DNA of 64,000 nt from Streptomyces sp. BK208 (GCF_004364245.1 NZ_SOAV01000003.1:543104-607103); one strand, 5' to 3'. Positions 16,944 to 25,432 are shown, counted from the first letter of the stretch. A program made the numbers and translations. Notes: generated by a model from the letters alone, not told the origin.

Positions 16944-18928
16944 ACCAGCACACCGGCACCTGGGTCCGGGACTCGGGCGTCACGGTCACGGGCCCTGGTG
17001 ACGTCTACATCGGCACGCAGCTGCAGGACTCGGACAAACCGGCTTTCCGCCGGGTCGCCGAGGACCAACTCCGCCGACTGAACTACGTACTGGTCGCCCC
17101 GCCGGGTATGGGCGAGGCGCGTGCCGTGCTCGCCGACTCCGGCACCGTCATCCTGGATGGTGTCCCGGGCAGCGGCCGGTCGGCTGCGGCCCGCGTACTG
17201 CTGCACGAACACCACCGGGACAGTGGTGTCTTCCACGAACTCCTGCCCGGTGAGGAGGGCGAGCTCTCCCTCCAGGACCCCGCTCTGGTCGGGACCGGTG
17301 ATCAGTTGCTGCTGGACCTGTCCGCCGCGGACGACCGCCGCTGGGCCGCGGCCCAGGCGGATCTTCCGGCGCTGCGCAAGGCCGTGCACGAGCGGCGGGC
17401 TCATCTGGTCGTGGTCATGCCGCACCGCGGCGTTCTCGACCCGGACTTGCAGTACTGCCGCGTGGTGCTCGAACGGCCGCCCGGTATCGGCGTTCTCCGG
17501 CGGCATCTGCGCCTGCACGGTGTGCCGCCTGAGGAATATCTCCAGTCGGACGGCACCGTCGCCGGGTTCCTGACGGCGAACAGGCCGATGCGGGAGATCG
17601 CGGAATTCGCCGACCTTGTGCGCCGGGCACGCGAGGCCGGGCAGCCCGGGGACGGGTTCAATCAGTGGTGCGAGGCGGCCGGGCGGGCGCGGAACGACGG
17701 CCGCCGGGAAGCCGCCGCGCTCGTCACCAAGCTGAGGGAGGCGCCGCAACGAGCCCTGCTGATCGCCGTGTCCATGCTGCACGGGGCTCATGCTGATGTC
17801 GTTCACCGCGCGGCCGAGCAACTGCTGAGTGCCCTCGGGCCTCCGTCGCAGGGCGACTCGCCGCTGCAGCACCGGGACCTCGCCGAGCGACTCCTCGACA
17901 TCTCGGCCACTGCCGCCCCCAACGGACAGGTCCGGTTCGAGAGGCTGGACTTCGACTCCGCTGTTCGTGCCCATTTCTGGGACCACATGCCCGACCTCCG
18001 CCCCCACCTCGGCACCTGGGCCGCGAGTGTGGTTGAGCTGAACGACCCGCACGTCGTCACCGTCGTACGCGACTGCCTGGTGGAACGAGTGGCCGGTGAA
18101 TACCTGCGGACCGGACGTGCGGACGGGCTGGTGGCCCTCGTCGAACGCTGGAGCACCGGTGCGACGAGTCGGCCTCGCCTGGAAGCGGCCGTCCATGCGC
18201 TCACTAGCGGGCTGGCCGACCCGGTACACGCCAGGGACTTCCGCGAGCAGATCTACCAGTGGTGCGCCAACCGGCGCCTCAAGGGGGAGCTCGCGCAGGT
18301 GCTGGTCCGTGTCTGTGCCGACGTCCTCGCGACCAGTCATCCCGATCAAGCCCTGGTCAGGCTCTACCACCTGGCCCGGCGTGAGCGCGGCACGACGCGT
18401 GCCCGGCAGGCGCTGTGCGATCTGGTGGCGCGCAGCCGCAGGCTGCACCGCGTGCTGCTCGACCGTCTCGCCCGTTCCGACTTCTCGCCCGCGCATCTCG
18501 GGATCTTCCTCCAGGCCAGCGACCCCGCACTGTTGACGCTACGCCCCGGCACCTCGCATGCCCTGGTCGACGAGCAGAGCGCACAGCGCTCCCTGACAAC
18601 CTGCTGGCACGCGGTACTGACCGAGCTGCCACCTCCGCAGTGGCAGGCCGAAGCGCGACGCTGGCTCCACTGGGCGGCAGCCGGCACCGGACCGCACGGC
18701 GGACTCCTGCTCGACCTCCTCGTCAGCGCGGCACAGCGGTGCACGAAGAATCGAGGCGAGGTCTTCGCTCTGCTGTACGCGTGCGCCCGCGACGCCGAGC
18801 GCACCGGTCCGGGGGATGCGGCGCGGGCCGCGGAGACCACCGGTTTGCTGCTCCACAAGATCAGCGCAGCTCAAGGCATCACTCCGGCCACACCGCCGAC
18901 GACCACACCCAGGAGGGCTCAAGCATGA
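16940..18928 (+). CDS. P-loop protein with Arg in place of the Walker A lysine, TIR-operon partner
   Basis: This 662-residue protein of unknown function begins with a short beta tag (TWVRDSGVTVTGPGDVYIG) and a linker. It then has a P-loop-like motif VILDGVPGSGRSAAA (about 70-84) in which the Walker lysine is Arg80, and a hydrophobic strand LLLDLS (about 127-132) that could serve as Walker B. The C-terminal ~400 residues are helical, without a clear domain. Related-looking proteins occur beside TIR, CHAT and NACHT genes in Streptomyces (from memory). The GTG start overlaps the TIR stop, and its own stop overlaps the membrane-protein start, so it is made in step with both. It is a candidate sensor or scaffold in a defence-type system; ATP hydrolysis is doubtful given the K-to-R change. 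Confidence 0.65.
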   Translation: MNQHTGTWVRDSGVTVTGPGDVYIGTQLQDSDKPAFRRVAEDQLRRLNYVLVAPPGMGEARAVLADSGTVILDGVPGSGRSAAARVLLHEHHRDSGVFHELLPGEEGELSLQDPALVGTGDQLLLDLSAADDRRWAAAQADLPALRKAVHERRAHLVVVMPHRGVLDPDLQYCRVVLERPPGIGVLRRHLRLHGVPPEEYLQSDGTVAGFLTANRPMREIAEFADLVRRAREAGQPGDGFNQWCEAAGRARNDGRREAAALVTKLREAPQRALLIAVSMLHGAHADVVHRAAEQLLSALGPPSQGDSPLQHRDLAERLLDISATAAPNGQVRFERLDFDSAVRAHFWDHMPDLRPHLGTWAASVVELNDPHVVTVVRDCLVERVAGEYLRTGRADGLVALVERWSTGATSRPRLEAAVHALTSGLADPVHARDFREQIYQWCANRRLKGELAQVLVRVCADVLATSHPDQALVRLYHLARRERGTTRARQALCDLVARSRRLHRVLLDRLARSDFSPAHLGIFLQASDPALLTLRPGTSHALVDEQSAQRSLTTCWHAVLTELPPPQWQAEARRWLHWAAAGTGPHGGLLLDLLVSAAQRCTKNRGEVFALLYACARDAERTGPGDAARAAETTGLLLHKISAAQGITPATPPTTTPRRAQA

Positions 18929-19992
18929 CCACCGCACGGAGAACCACAACCATCTTCCTCACCGTTCTGAGCGGTCTCCTGCTGAGCATCGTCGGTCTGA
19001 CGCAGCGGTGGCCCGCATGGGCCTGGCCACTGCTGGCAGTGCTGCTGCTCGTCGTCCCCGCAGCCGTCTTCCGGATCGCCGCGATGCGCCGCGGCACGGT
19101 ACCGGTGGCTTTCGAGGAACAGCTCACGGCCGCCCCTGTAGAACGCACGGAACACCGCGTCAGCCAGGTGGTGCTGCCCAGCAAGTGGCCCGACTACGAC
19201 TTCGTCTTCTCCGCGACGGTGCGCTGGTACCTCGTCGACGCTCCCGCGAGTGCCCCCGTTCTCAACCCGGCGGGCCTCGCCGTCGACGCGGTCCTGAAGC
19301 GGGCCCGCTCCATCACCGAGCAACGAGAACCGGTCCGGGCCTCACTCGTCGAGCAGGAACTGTCCGGCGCCCTCAGCCGGATGGCGCCCGAGTCCACCGG
19401 GCACCTCCAGGCGATGGCGGAGGGCGTCCAGCTCGTCCTGGCGCAGCAGGACCAGGAGCGCCTCGACAAGCTCGCCGACGTTCGCAAGGACGAGGAGGTC
19501 TGGGCGCACCAGCGCAAGTACGAGCAGAGCAAGCGTCGGTACTTGGGCGAGGACGTCCTCAAGGACACCGGCAGCGCCGTGGTCTGGTGGCTCGCCAGGA
19601 ACGACGAGCACGTGGAACGTACGGTGAACGACCTGGCCCTGCTCGCTCAGCTCACCTCGGCGGCCAATGACACCGACATTCCCGAACGGCTTCAGAATCT
19701 GATCCCTCAGCAGGCCGGCGAGCCGACGACGTCGGACTTTTCCCAGGCGGAGCCTCCCTCAGCACCGCAGGGACGGGAGACGGCCACGATGCATCTCTCC
19801 GACTTCCTCGACAGCATCGGCTTCTCCGACGGTGATGTACGCCGCCCGATGCTCGCGGCACAGATCGCCGGCCTCATCAAGGAGCAAGACCGCCACGAGA
19901 CCGCCGAGGAGATCCAGCACCACTTCGATCCGCCGGCGTCCCTCGCTCCGGACGACGACGAGACGCCCGCCTCCGGCTCCTCCCTCGCCTAG
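18925..19992 (+). CDS. Two-TM membrane protein of the TIR operon
   Basis: This 355-residue protein has two adjacent hydrophobic helices at residues 9-25 and 31-50 and then a basic stop (RIAAMRR), leaving about 300 residues on one side of the membrane. The soluble part starts with beta-rich sequence (SKWPDYDFVFSATVRWYLVD) followed by long charged helices (LVLAQQDQERLDKLADVRKD, then EEVWAHQRKYEQSKRRYLGE). That organisation is reminiscent of SPFH/stomatin-like proteins, but I see no decisive motif. The acidic C-terminal tail looks disordered. The ATG overlaps the preceding stop by 4 bp. It may anchor the TIR/P-loop complex at the membrane; this is inferred from the operon only. Confidence 0.65.
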   Translation: MTTARRTTTIFLTVLSGLLLSIVGLTQRWPAWAWPLLAVLLLVVPAAVFRIAAMRRGTVPVAFEEQLTAAPVERTEHRVSQVVLPSKWPDYDFVFSATVRWYLVDAPASAPVLNPAGLAVDAVLKRARSITEQREPVRASLVEQELSGALSRMAPESTGHLQAMAEGVQLVLAQQDQERLDKLADVRKDEEVWAHQRKYEQSKRRYLGEDVLKDTGSAVVWWLARNDEHVERTVNDLALLAQLTSAANDTDIPERLQNLIPQQAGEPTTSDFSQAEPPSAPQGRETATMHLSDFLDSIGFSDGDVRRPMLAAQIAGLIKEQDRHETAEEIQHHFDPPASLAPDDDETPASGSSLA

Positions 19993-20002
19993 GAGAAGAC
20001 AC

Positions 20003-20452
20003 TTGAACAGCGAACTGGCCGTACTCGCGGCGTCGGGCGCCACCACATTGGTCTCCCTCATGGTCACCGACTCCTGGACACACGCCCGGGAACTCGTCGG
20101 GCGGTACATGACCCGCACGGGCGCGGACCCCGACACGTTCGACGACCTGCAGGACGCGAGGACCCGGCTCCTCGCCACCGACGTCACGGAACGCGAACGG
20201 ACCGCCCGCGAGATCAGCCGACAATACGGTGACCGTCTGCGCCGCCTGGCGGAAGCCGACGACGGCAGCGACGAAGCCCTGCGTGCTCTGCTGACCTCGT
20301 TATTGCAGCTCTCGGCGTCCGCGGCAGGCGCCTGGCGCACGGTGGACAATCGCATCAGCGGAGGAGTCCAGCACGGTCCCGTCGTCCAGTCGGGCACCGT
20401 CGCCGGGCTGACCTTCCACGTGGATCACGTGCATCGCGAGGATTTTCAGTAG
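20003..20452 (+). CDS. Small helical protein with C-terminal beta tag, last gene of TIR operon
   Basis: This 149-residue protein of unknown family starts at TTG 20003, chosen because AGGAG lies 7 nt upstream and no ATG or GTG fits. Its start lies 10 bp after the previous stop. The N-terminal ~115 residues are helical and charged. The last ~30 (NRISGGVQHGPVVQSGTVAG, then LTFHVDHVH) form a glycine-rich tag like those in the TIR protein and the P-loop protein of the same operon. Codon 100 (20300-20302) is TTA, the rare leucine codon read by the bldA tRNA in Streptomyces, so full operon output may be delayed to late growth. Confidence 0.6.
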   Translation: MNSELAVLAASGATTLVSLMVTDSWTHARELVGRYMTRTGADPDTFDDLQDARTRLLATDVTERERTAREISRQYGDRLRRLAEADDGSDEALRALLTSLLQLSASAAGAWRTVDNRISGGVQHGPVVQSGTVAGLTFHVDHVHREDFQ

Positions 20453-20969
20453 CGCCAGCGCAGGGAAGGCACCGCGCGCTCCTGTACCCGGTCAACCCGG
20501 TCCTGCCCCGGCTCGGCTGAGACGGGTGTCGTGGGCAGCGTGAATCGACCGTCCCCAGGCAGCCGCTTAGCCACGCGGTGCCTGATGGCCACGGCGCCCC
20601 GGAATCCATCCGGCGAGGTCGTCGTCATCGTCGACATCACCTCGAGCGACGGGGCGGGGACCGGCAGGAGGTGTGCGTCGACTCACATATCCCCCGTCGC
20701 CGCGTTGGCCAAGGAGTCGTCGGTCGTGACGGCGCCGGGTACGTGACGCCGTGGCAGAGCACCCAATGCGGGGCGTCGAGGCGTTTGATCGGCACAGCCC
20801 CGATACTCCCGAGCCAGCCAATGCGGCCACATGTGGGGGACTTCGGGGAGCCAGACACGGTCGAAACCCGGTGCGATACCGCAGAGCAAATGGTGTCCCG
20901 CCAGTTGGTGCAGGGAATCAAGGCACCGGACCGGCAGGCCGGAGCTGGTAACCCCGCCGGCTGACAGCA
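20453..20969. other. 517 bp without a supportable gene
   Basis: This stretch lies between the TIR operon and the toxin-antitoxin pair. Several overlapping open frames on both strands show no family signature and no plausible start. I see nothing else recognisable. Confidence 0.5.
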
Positions 20970-21005
20970 GGTGAGGGCAGGGCACGCGCGTGCCCTGCCC
21001 TCACC
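20970..21005. terminator. 36-bp perfect palindrome downstream of doc
   Basis: Positions 20970-20986 pair perfectly with 20989-21005 (17-bp arms, 2-nt centre). It ends 10 bp before the doc stop codon side and also lies downstream of the TIR operon, so it can terminate transcription from both directions. Confidence 0.75.
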
Positions 21006-21015
21006 TCGTCGAACG

Positions 21016-21408
21016 TCAGGAAACGGGGAACCAGGCCGCCAGGCGCTTGGCAATGGCCGGTACATCGATGTTGTCCTGCGCGACTTCCTCGACAAACGGG
21101 CCGGCGACGGAGACGTGCGGCGGGATGGTACCGGCGCTGACGCCGTTGAACCGGAGGAAGACGCGCATGGCGAGCCAGGCGGTGCGCTTGTTGCCGTCGA
21201 TCAGCGCGTGATTGCGAGCGACGGAGTGCAGGAGTGCTGCCGCCTTCTCATGCAGCGTGGGATACAGCTCGGCCCCGAACACATTGGTCCGGGGCCGCTC
21301 GATCGCCGACACCAGAAGACCCATGTCGCGCACACTGTGCTCGGTACCGTTGACCGCGCGGGCGATCGCCAAGATCTCGTCGATCTGGATGTAGCGCACT
21401 TCAGTCAC
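21016..21408 (-). CDS. doc: Doc-family toxin (Fic fold)
   Basis: This 130-residue Fic/Doc toxin belongs to a family that transfers phosphate or nucleotidyl groups to targets such as EF-Tu. The active-site motif is HALIDGNKRTAWLAM (His67, Asp71, Gly72, Asn73, Lys74, Arg75), close to the classic HxFx(D/N)GNKR with AL instead of PF. The N-terminus YIQIDEILAI and the RDMGLLVSAIERPR helix are typical of Doc. The length is normal and the gene is intact. Its ATG overlaps the antitoxin stop by 4 bp, the standard coupled order of antitoxin first. It is homologous along its length to the broken copy at 30.5 kb. Confidence 0.93.
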   Translation of the reverse strand: MTEVRYIQIDEILAIARAVNGTEHSVRDMGLLVSAIERPRTNVFGAELYPTLHEKAAALLHSVARNHALIDGNKRTAWLAMRVFLRFNGVSAGTIPPHVSVAGPFVEEVAQDNIDVPAIAKRLAAWFPVS

Positions 21409-21599
21409 TTCAAGTAGTCCAGGATCTCCGCGTCACTGTCCATCAGCTCGGCCAAGACGTCGTCGATCTTCAGCTCGGCCCGGTCCTGAGCGTCACGAAT
21501 GGCTTCGATGGCGAGTTCCTGCTTACTACGGCCCTCTCGGCGAGCACGCTCGGTGAGCTTCGCGTCAAGGTCGTCGGGGAGCCGGAGTGTCATCGCCAT
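21405..21599 (-). CDS. RHH/CopG-type antitoxin paired with Doc
   Basis: This 64-residue ribbon-helix-helix protein has the strand MAMTLRLPDDLDAKL followed by helices ERARREGRSKQELAIEAI. The acidic C-terminus (AELMDSDAEILDYLK) probably wraps and inhibits the toxin. It is expected to dimerise, bind its own promoter and be degraded to release Doc. ATG 21599 lies 8 bp from a GATACC/GGTATC dyad, its likely operator. The copy at 30.8 kb has the same length and nearly the same sequence. Confidence 0.92.
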   Translation of the reverse strand: MAMTLRLPDDLDAKLTERARREGRSKQELAIEAIRDAQDRAELKIDDVLAELMDSDAEILDYLK

Positions 21600-21607
21600 A
21601 CAGAGAT

Positions 21608-21624
21608 GATACCAGACCGGTATC
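21608..21624 (-). promoter_or_regulatory. Operator-like dyad of the RHH/Doc pair
   Basis: GATACC (21608-21613) and GGTATC (21619-21624) flank 5 nt, 8 bp upstream of the antitoxin start. The second TA copy keeps the same dyad at the same distance with one mismatch, which supports function. Confidence 0.6.
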
Positions 21625-21723
21625 AGACGGCGCGGTCAGGCCGCGCTTCGGCTCCGCGCAGTGCGGGCACGCATGGCCGTTCGCACCGCTACCGCGGAGG
21701 TGCAGCAGCGACCTCCGTTGCGA

Positions 21724-22044
21724 GCGTCATCCGAGCGTCAAGGATTCCCGAAGGCGTCGCCGTTGTAAGCGCGTCACTCACATCTTCCCAGGTCATAGGG
21801 CTTCTGAAGAGCGACCGTCCACACGAACCGCTACACGGAGGGAAACGGGTCGAGCAACCCACCCGGACAACCAAAAGCGCAGGTCAGGACCCCTTGCCAG
21901 CAGGTTCGAGGATCGCCACGCACTCCACATGATGCGTCATCGGAAAGATGTCGGCCTGAGGCAGCCGCAGAAAAGGCCAGGTCAAAGGCTGTTTCTCGGC
22001 TCGCTGTGCAGCTTGAAAGCGGCCAGAGCGTCAGACGAGCGTCA
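21724..22044 (-). repeat. Island-boundary repeat, copy 2
   Basis: The minus strand encodes LPQADIFPMTHHVECVAILE, then PAGKGS and a stop (about 21964-21884), the best-preserved of the five methyltransferase 3' ends. The inner box GCGTCA-N5-GCGTCA is at 22028-22044 (76 bp from the DIF codons). The outer box of the same form is at 21724-21740. It separates the TIR/TA block from the protease block. Confidence 0.8.
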
Positions 22045-22107
22045 TCACGCCCTCAGGCACACCCGCCTGCCCTGGGTCGGCTACTGGGCCGCCCGAGGAG
22101 GACGAGC

Positions 22108-22623
22108 TCACATCGCCGGAAACAGACTCGCCAGTAGTCCGCTTCCCTGGGGAGCCAGTGACCAGCGTTCCCGGTCCGCCTCGAAGCCGTGGTCCGACTC
22201 CTCAGCCGGAGCCGACTCGATAGCCCGCTCCTGTGGCGTCCGCAGCGGCAGAACCGCCCAGCAGCGCTTCCCGCGGGAAGTGGTCTCGGCTCCCCGTATC
22301 AGACTGAGGTCCTCGATCAGGGCGAGTCCCCGCCCGCACTCGTCGTCCGCCTCCGTCTGCCGAGGCCGCGGCAGCTCCCGGCTGTCATCGAGGACCGCGA
22401 CGACGACCATGTCGTGCACCAGCGTCAACTCGACGGTCATGGGCCCGCCCGCGTGCCGCAGCCCGTTGGTGAGGAGCTCGGAGGTCACGAGTTCCGCGCT
22501 GAAGCGGAGCTCTTCCTCGACCGGCCCTCCCCACCAGCTCAGCGCGGTGGAGACGCGGTGGCGGGCGCGGTGAACCGCGGCCCCGGTCGCTTCGACGGTG
22601 AAGCTGATGCAGGTGTGAGGCAT
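22108..22623 (-). CDS. RsbW-like ATP-binding anti-sigma/regulatory protein
   Basis: This 171-residue protein has the HATPase_c_2 fold common in Streptomyces regulators that bind sigma or anti-anti-sigma factors. The N-box is ELVTSELLTNGLRHAGG and the G-box region is ECGRGLALIEDLS. The central strands LTLVHDMVVVAVLDDS fit the same fold. No transmembrane or sensor domain is present and no sigma factor gene lies nearby, so its partner is unknown. ATG 22623 has GAGGAGCGAC upstream. It is transcribed alone, divergently from the LysR gene. Confidence 0.85.
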   Translation of the reverse strand: MPHTCISFTVEATGAAVHRARHRVSTALSWWGGPVEEELRFSAELVTSELLTNGLRHAGGPMTVELTLVHDMVVVAVLDDSRELPRPRQTEADDECGRGLALIEDLSLIRGAETTSRGKRCWAVLPLRTPQERAIESAPAEESDHGFEADRERWSLAPQGSGLLASLFPAM

Positions 22624-22865
22624 GATGTCGCTCCTCGATGGCGGTGCGCTTCAGGCTTCCGCAGTCGCCTCTGCGGACCAACACGCAGGTCCGAGATTTC
22701 CACGGCGGTCACCCGGGAACAACCGGCCAGGCCATACCAGAGGCTCCGGCTCATCCATAACCCTCGGGCTACTGGTCGACCGAAGGCGTCAGGCCGTCCC
22801 GGATTCCCCACCGCCTTCCTCCTGGCGCATAATGGAACTCTGTTCGCCCGGAGCGAGGTGCCCCC

Positions 22866-23858
22866 GTGGAACTTGAGCTGCGCCACTTGCGCGTGCTGTG
22901 TGCGATAGCCGACGCGGGGGGCGTCGGCCGGGCTGCTGCGGCGCTCGGATACACCCAGCCGGCGATGAGTACCCAACTGCGCCGCATCGAGGGACTGCTC
23001 GGCGAGGGGGTCTTCCTGCGCAGCAGCGCGGGCGTGGAGCTCACCGCCTACGGCGCCCAGGTCGTCGGCCGGGCCCGGGAGATCCTGGCGCTCTCCGACA
23101 ATCTCGCACGGCTGCGGCCTCCCCGCTCGTCCGGGGCGACACGTCGGCTTCGCCTCGGGGCCATCAACACACCGGTGGTACCCACCTTGCTCGACGTCCT
23201 CCGTGAAGCCTGCCCCGATCTGACCGTCTCGGTCAGCAGTGTGTACGCGACCGGAGAACTCATCGATCTCCTAGAGGCCGGCGAGCTCGACGTCGCCCTG
23301 GGTTGCGACTACCCAGGGCTTCCTCTTCGACACTCTCCGAAGCTGGACCACCGAGCTGTCAGAACCGTCCCGGTGTTCGTGGCCACCCCTGCCGATCACC
23401 CACTGGCGCACCGGCTGGAGGTGCCCTTGGCCGACCTGTCGGAGGACGCGTGGTTCGTCTCCGCGGACGACGGGGTGGGCTGGCCCGGCGCCTTCTACGA
23501 CGCTTGTGGGGCCGCGGGATTCAGGCCCGCCGTCACCCACGAGTTCCACATGCTCGACCAACTGCAGTCGATGATCGCCAAGGGTCTGGGGGTGGCCGCC
23601 GTCCAGCCCACCATGCGCCCGGTGGGCGGAGTACTGGTCAAACCCCTCGCGGGGGATCCGCTGTGGCAGCGGCATCTGCTCGTCTGGCGGCGGGATTCGG
23701 TCGAGGCGTCGGCCGTCGAGGTGGTGCACCATCATGCCGTACGCGCCCACTGGCAACTGCTGTCGCAGGCTACGCACTTCCAGAAATGGGTGACGCGCGC
23801 ATACGCACCCGCCCGTCCCACGAACGGAGCCGGAAAGGCGCTCCCCGGTACGGTCTAA
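22866..23858 (+). CDS. LysR-family transcriptional regulator
   Basis: This 330-residue protein starts with the LysR winged helix (LELRHLRVLCAIADAGGVGR, then AAAALGYTQPAMSTQLRRIE) and continues with a periplasmic-binding-like effector domain in two halves (about 95-300), including TGELIDLLEAGELDVALGCD. The length is normal except for a ~25-residue Ala/Gly tail. The GTG start at 22866 follows GAGCGAGGTG. LysR proteins usually regulate a divergent gene; here that would be the anti-sigma-type gene 240 bp away. The co-inducer is unknown. Confidence 0.92.
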   Translation: MELELRHLRVLCAIADAGGVGRAAAALGYTQPAMSTQLRRIEGLLGEGVFLRSSAGVELTAYGAQVVGRAREILALSDNLARLRPPRSSGATRRLRLGAINTPVVPTLLDVLREACPDLTVSVSSVYATGELIDLLEAGELDVALGCDYPGLPLRHSPKLDHRAVRTVPVFVATPADHPLAHRLEVPLADLSEDAWFVSADDGVGWPGAFYDACGAAGFRPAVTHEFHMLDQLQSMIAKGLGVAAVQPTMRPVGGVLVKPLAGDPLWQRHLLVWRRDSVEASAVEVVHHHAVRAHWQLLSQATHFQKWVTRAYAPARPTNGAGKALPGTV

Positions 23859-23959
23859 TCGGCCGACGGGTTCCACCGCGCTGCGGCATGCACGACGTGC
23901 CACGCCCCCGCCCCCCAGTCCGCTGGGTGGCGGACGAAGCGGAGCACGGGGAAAGACGC

Positions 23960-23980
23960 CGACCGCGCGTGCGGCGGTCG
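23960..23980. terminator. Possible weak hairpin between convergent genes
   Basis: CGACCGC (23960-23966) pairs with GCGGTCG (23974-23980) over a 7-nt loop, between the LysR gene and the convergent protease gene. Confidence 0.3.
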
Positions 23981-24032
23981 ACGTCCTCGTGATGAGCACC
24001 GGGGCGGCGTACTCACGGTCCGCCCGGGCTGC

Positions 24033-25268
24033 TTAGCCGGCCAGCAGCGTGACCCCGCGGTCCGCCAGTGCTCGGCTGATCGGTTCGTGGATCATGCCGC
24101 ATCCGCTGTTCGGCCCCCCGCTGAGGATGCCGTGGGCCGTTGAGCCGTCGTAGACGCCGCTGCCGCTGTCACCGGGAGCGTCGCATGCGGTGGACCAGGT
24201 CATGCCGGTCAGGGTGCGGCCTGGGTAGGACACCGTTGCGTTGGTCTCGGTGATCTGCCCGCAGGTGTAGCCGGTCGTGGAGCCCTGCTTGCACACGTAC
24301 TGGCCGACGTAGTCGTAGTCCCAGTTGGTGATGCGGGTCGAGGGGTAGACCCAGCCGCGCGGCTGCCAGAAGCCGGGGTCGTCGACCCTGACGATCGCGG
24401 AGTCGCCGTAGTAGCCGAAGGTGTAGTCGGCGACGTGACCGACCCCCTGGTAGCCGTAGCTGTAGGTGGGGACCTCCCAGTACGAGCTGTCCTCCGCACA
24501 GTGGCCGGCGGTCATCATGTAGTAGCTGCTGCCGCTGTACGCCATGAAGGCGCTGGAGCAGCGGACGTTCGTGCCGTAGATGGCCAGGCCCGAGCGCAGC
24601 GGGGGGTCGCACGAGTACTGGCCGCCGCAGTAGAAGGGTTCGGAGGCATGCGCGTAGGTGCTGACCTCGAGGCCCTCGCCGAGGGTCCGCTTCGCCCACT
24701 CCACGACTGCGTGCTGGGCGGGGGTGAGGGTCTTGCCCCGTGGCAGGTCCAGACGAACCTTGTTGTCCTGCACCACCACCGCGGACTGCAGGCCGTGGGC
24801 GGCGCCCTTGTTCGCTGCGGCGATACGGTGGGCCAGTCCTGCGGACATGCGGTCGAGTTGCCGCAGGCTGCGGTCGACGACGACGGTGGTCGTGTCGGGT
24901 GCCTGAGCCTGCGCGGACCGGGCCTCGACGAGGGCCGTGGCCGTCGACCGGGTGACGGCGACGGTCAGCCTGCCGCCGTGCTTCTGGTCGATCCAGGCTC
25001 CTGCGAAGCGGGAACCCAGGCGCTCACGCAGCGCTGTTGCGACGCCGGTGAGCCGCTCCTGCCGCAGTACGCGCCGCTGTGCCTCCTGGGTGGAGATGTG
25101 CTGGTCCGCGGCGAGTTGGCCGGCCGCGGCCTGTTGCGAGGCGCTGAGCCGTGACGTGCCCTGGTCACCGCTGCCGACGGCGGGTGTGGCGAGTGCGCAG
25201 GTGAGACCGACGGACATGATGAGGGACCACATGGCGCGGCGTCGCCTGCGTGCGGGTAATGACTTCAC
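24033..25268 (-). CDS. Secreted chymotrypsin-fold serine protease with propeptide (TTA codon 4)
   Basis: This 411-residue preproenzyme starts with a signal peptide of the form RRRRR-hydrophobic-ALATPA (residues 1-30), followed by a ~175-residue pro region. The S1 protease domain (about 210-411) has His256 in MMTAGHCAED, Asp289 in YYGDSAIVRVDD and Ser368 in CDAPGDSGSGV. Cysteine pairs suit an extracellular enzyme, and streptogrisin-type proteases are the nearest family. The GTG at 25268 has a perfect AGGAGG 6 nt upstream. Codon 4 (25257-25259) is TTA, so translation should depend on the bldA tRNA, which fits a late, development-linked exoenzyme. It follows the collagenase gene on the same strand after a terminator hairpin. 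Confidence 0.9.
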   Translation of the reverse strand: MKSLPARRRRRAMWSLIMSVGLTCALATPAVGSGDQGTSRLSASQQAAAGQLAADQHISTQEAQRRVLRQERLTGVATALRERLGSRFAGAWIDQKHGGRLTVAVTRSTATALVEARSAQAQAPDTTTVVVDRSLRQLDRMSAGLAHRIAAANKGAAHGLQSAVVVQDNKVRLDLPRGKTLTPAQHAVVEWAKRTLGEGLEVSTYAHASEPFYCGGQYSCDPPLRSGLAIYGTNVRCSSAFMAYSGSSYYMMTAGHCAEDSSYWEVPTYSYGYQGVGHVADYTFGYYGDSAIVRVDDPGFWQPRGWVYPSTRITNWDYDYVGQYVCKQGSTTGYTCGQITETNATVSYPGRTLTGMTWSTACDAPGDSGSGVYDGSTAHGILSGGPNSGCGMIHEPISRALADRGVTLLAG

Positions 25269-25368
25269 GCTGTGCCTCCTGGGAGGTAGGGATGCCCGTG
25301 TGCGGGCGGGCGATGTGTTCTCGGTCCGGGGCGACGGAGGTCTCCCCCCTGCCGCCGCCCCGGACGCC

Positions 25369-25396
25369 GCCCGGGGCGGGGAGAGCCGCCCCGGGC
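25369..25396 (-). terminator. Terminator after the collagenase gene
   Basis: GCCCGGGGCGG (25369-25379) pairs perfectly with CCGCCCCGGGC (25386-25396) around 6 nt. It lies 37 bp past the collagenase stop and upstream of the protease ribosome-binding site. Confidence 0.65.
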
Positions 25397-25432
25397 CGTC
25401 GTGAGGGTCGTGCCCTGGTGCGGAGCCGTGGG

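Noticed and set aside
14884..20452. Calling the TIR operon Thoeris
   Set aside because: No ThsA-type SIR2/SLOG partner is present. The other four proteins do not fit Thoeris.
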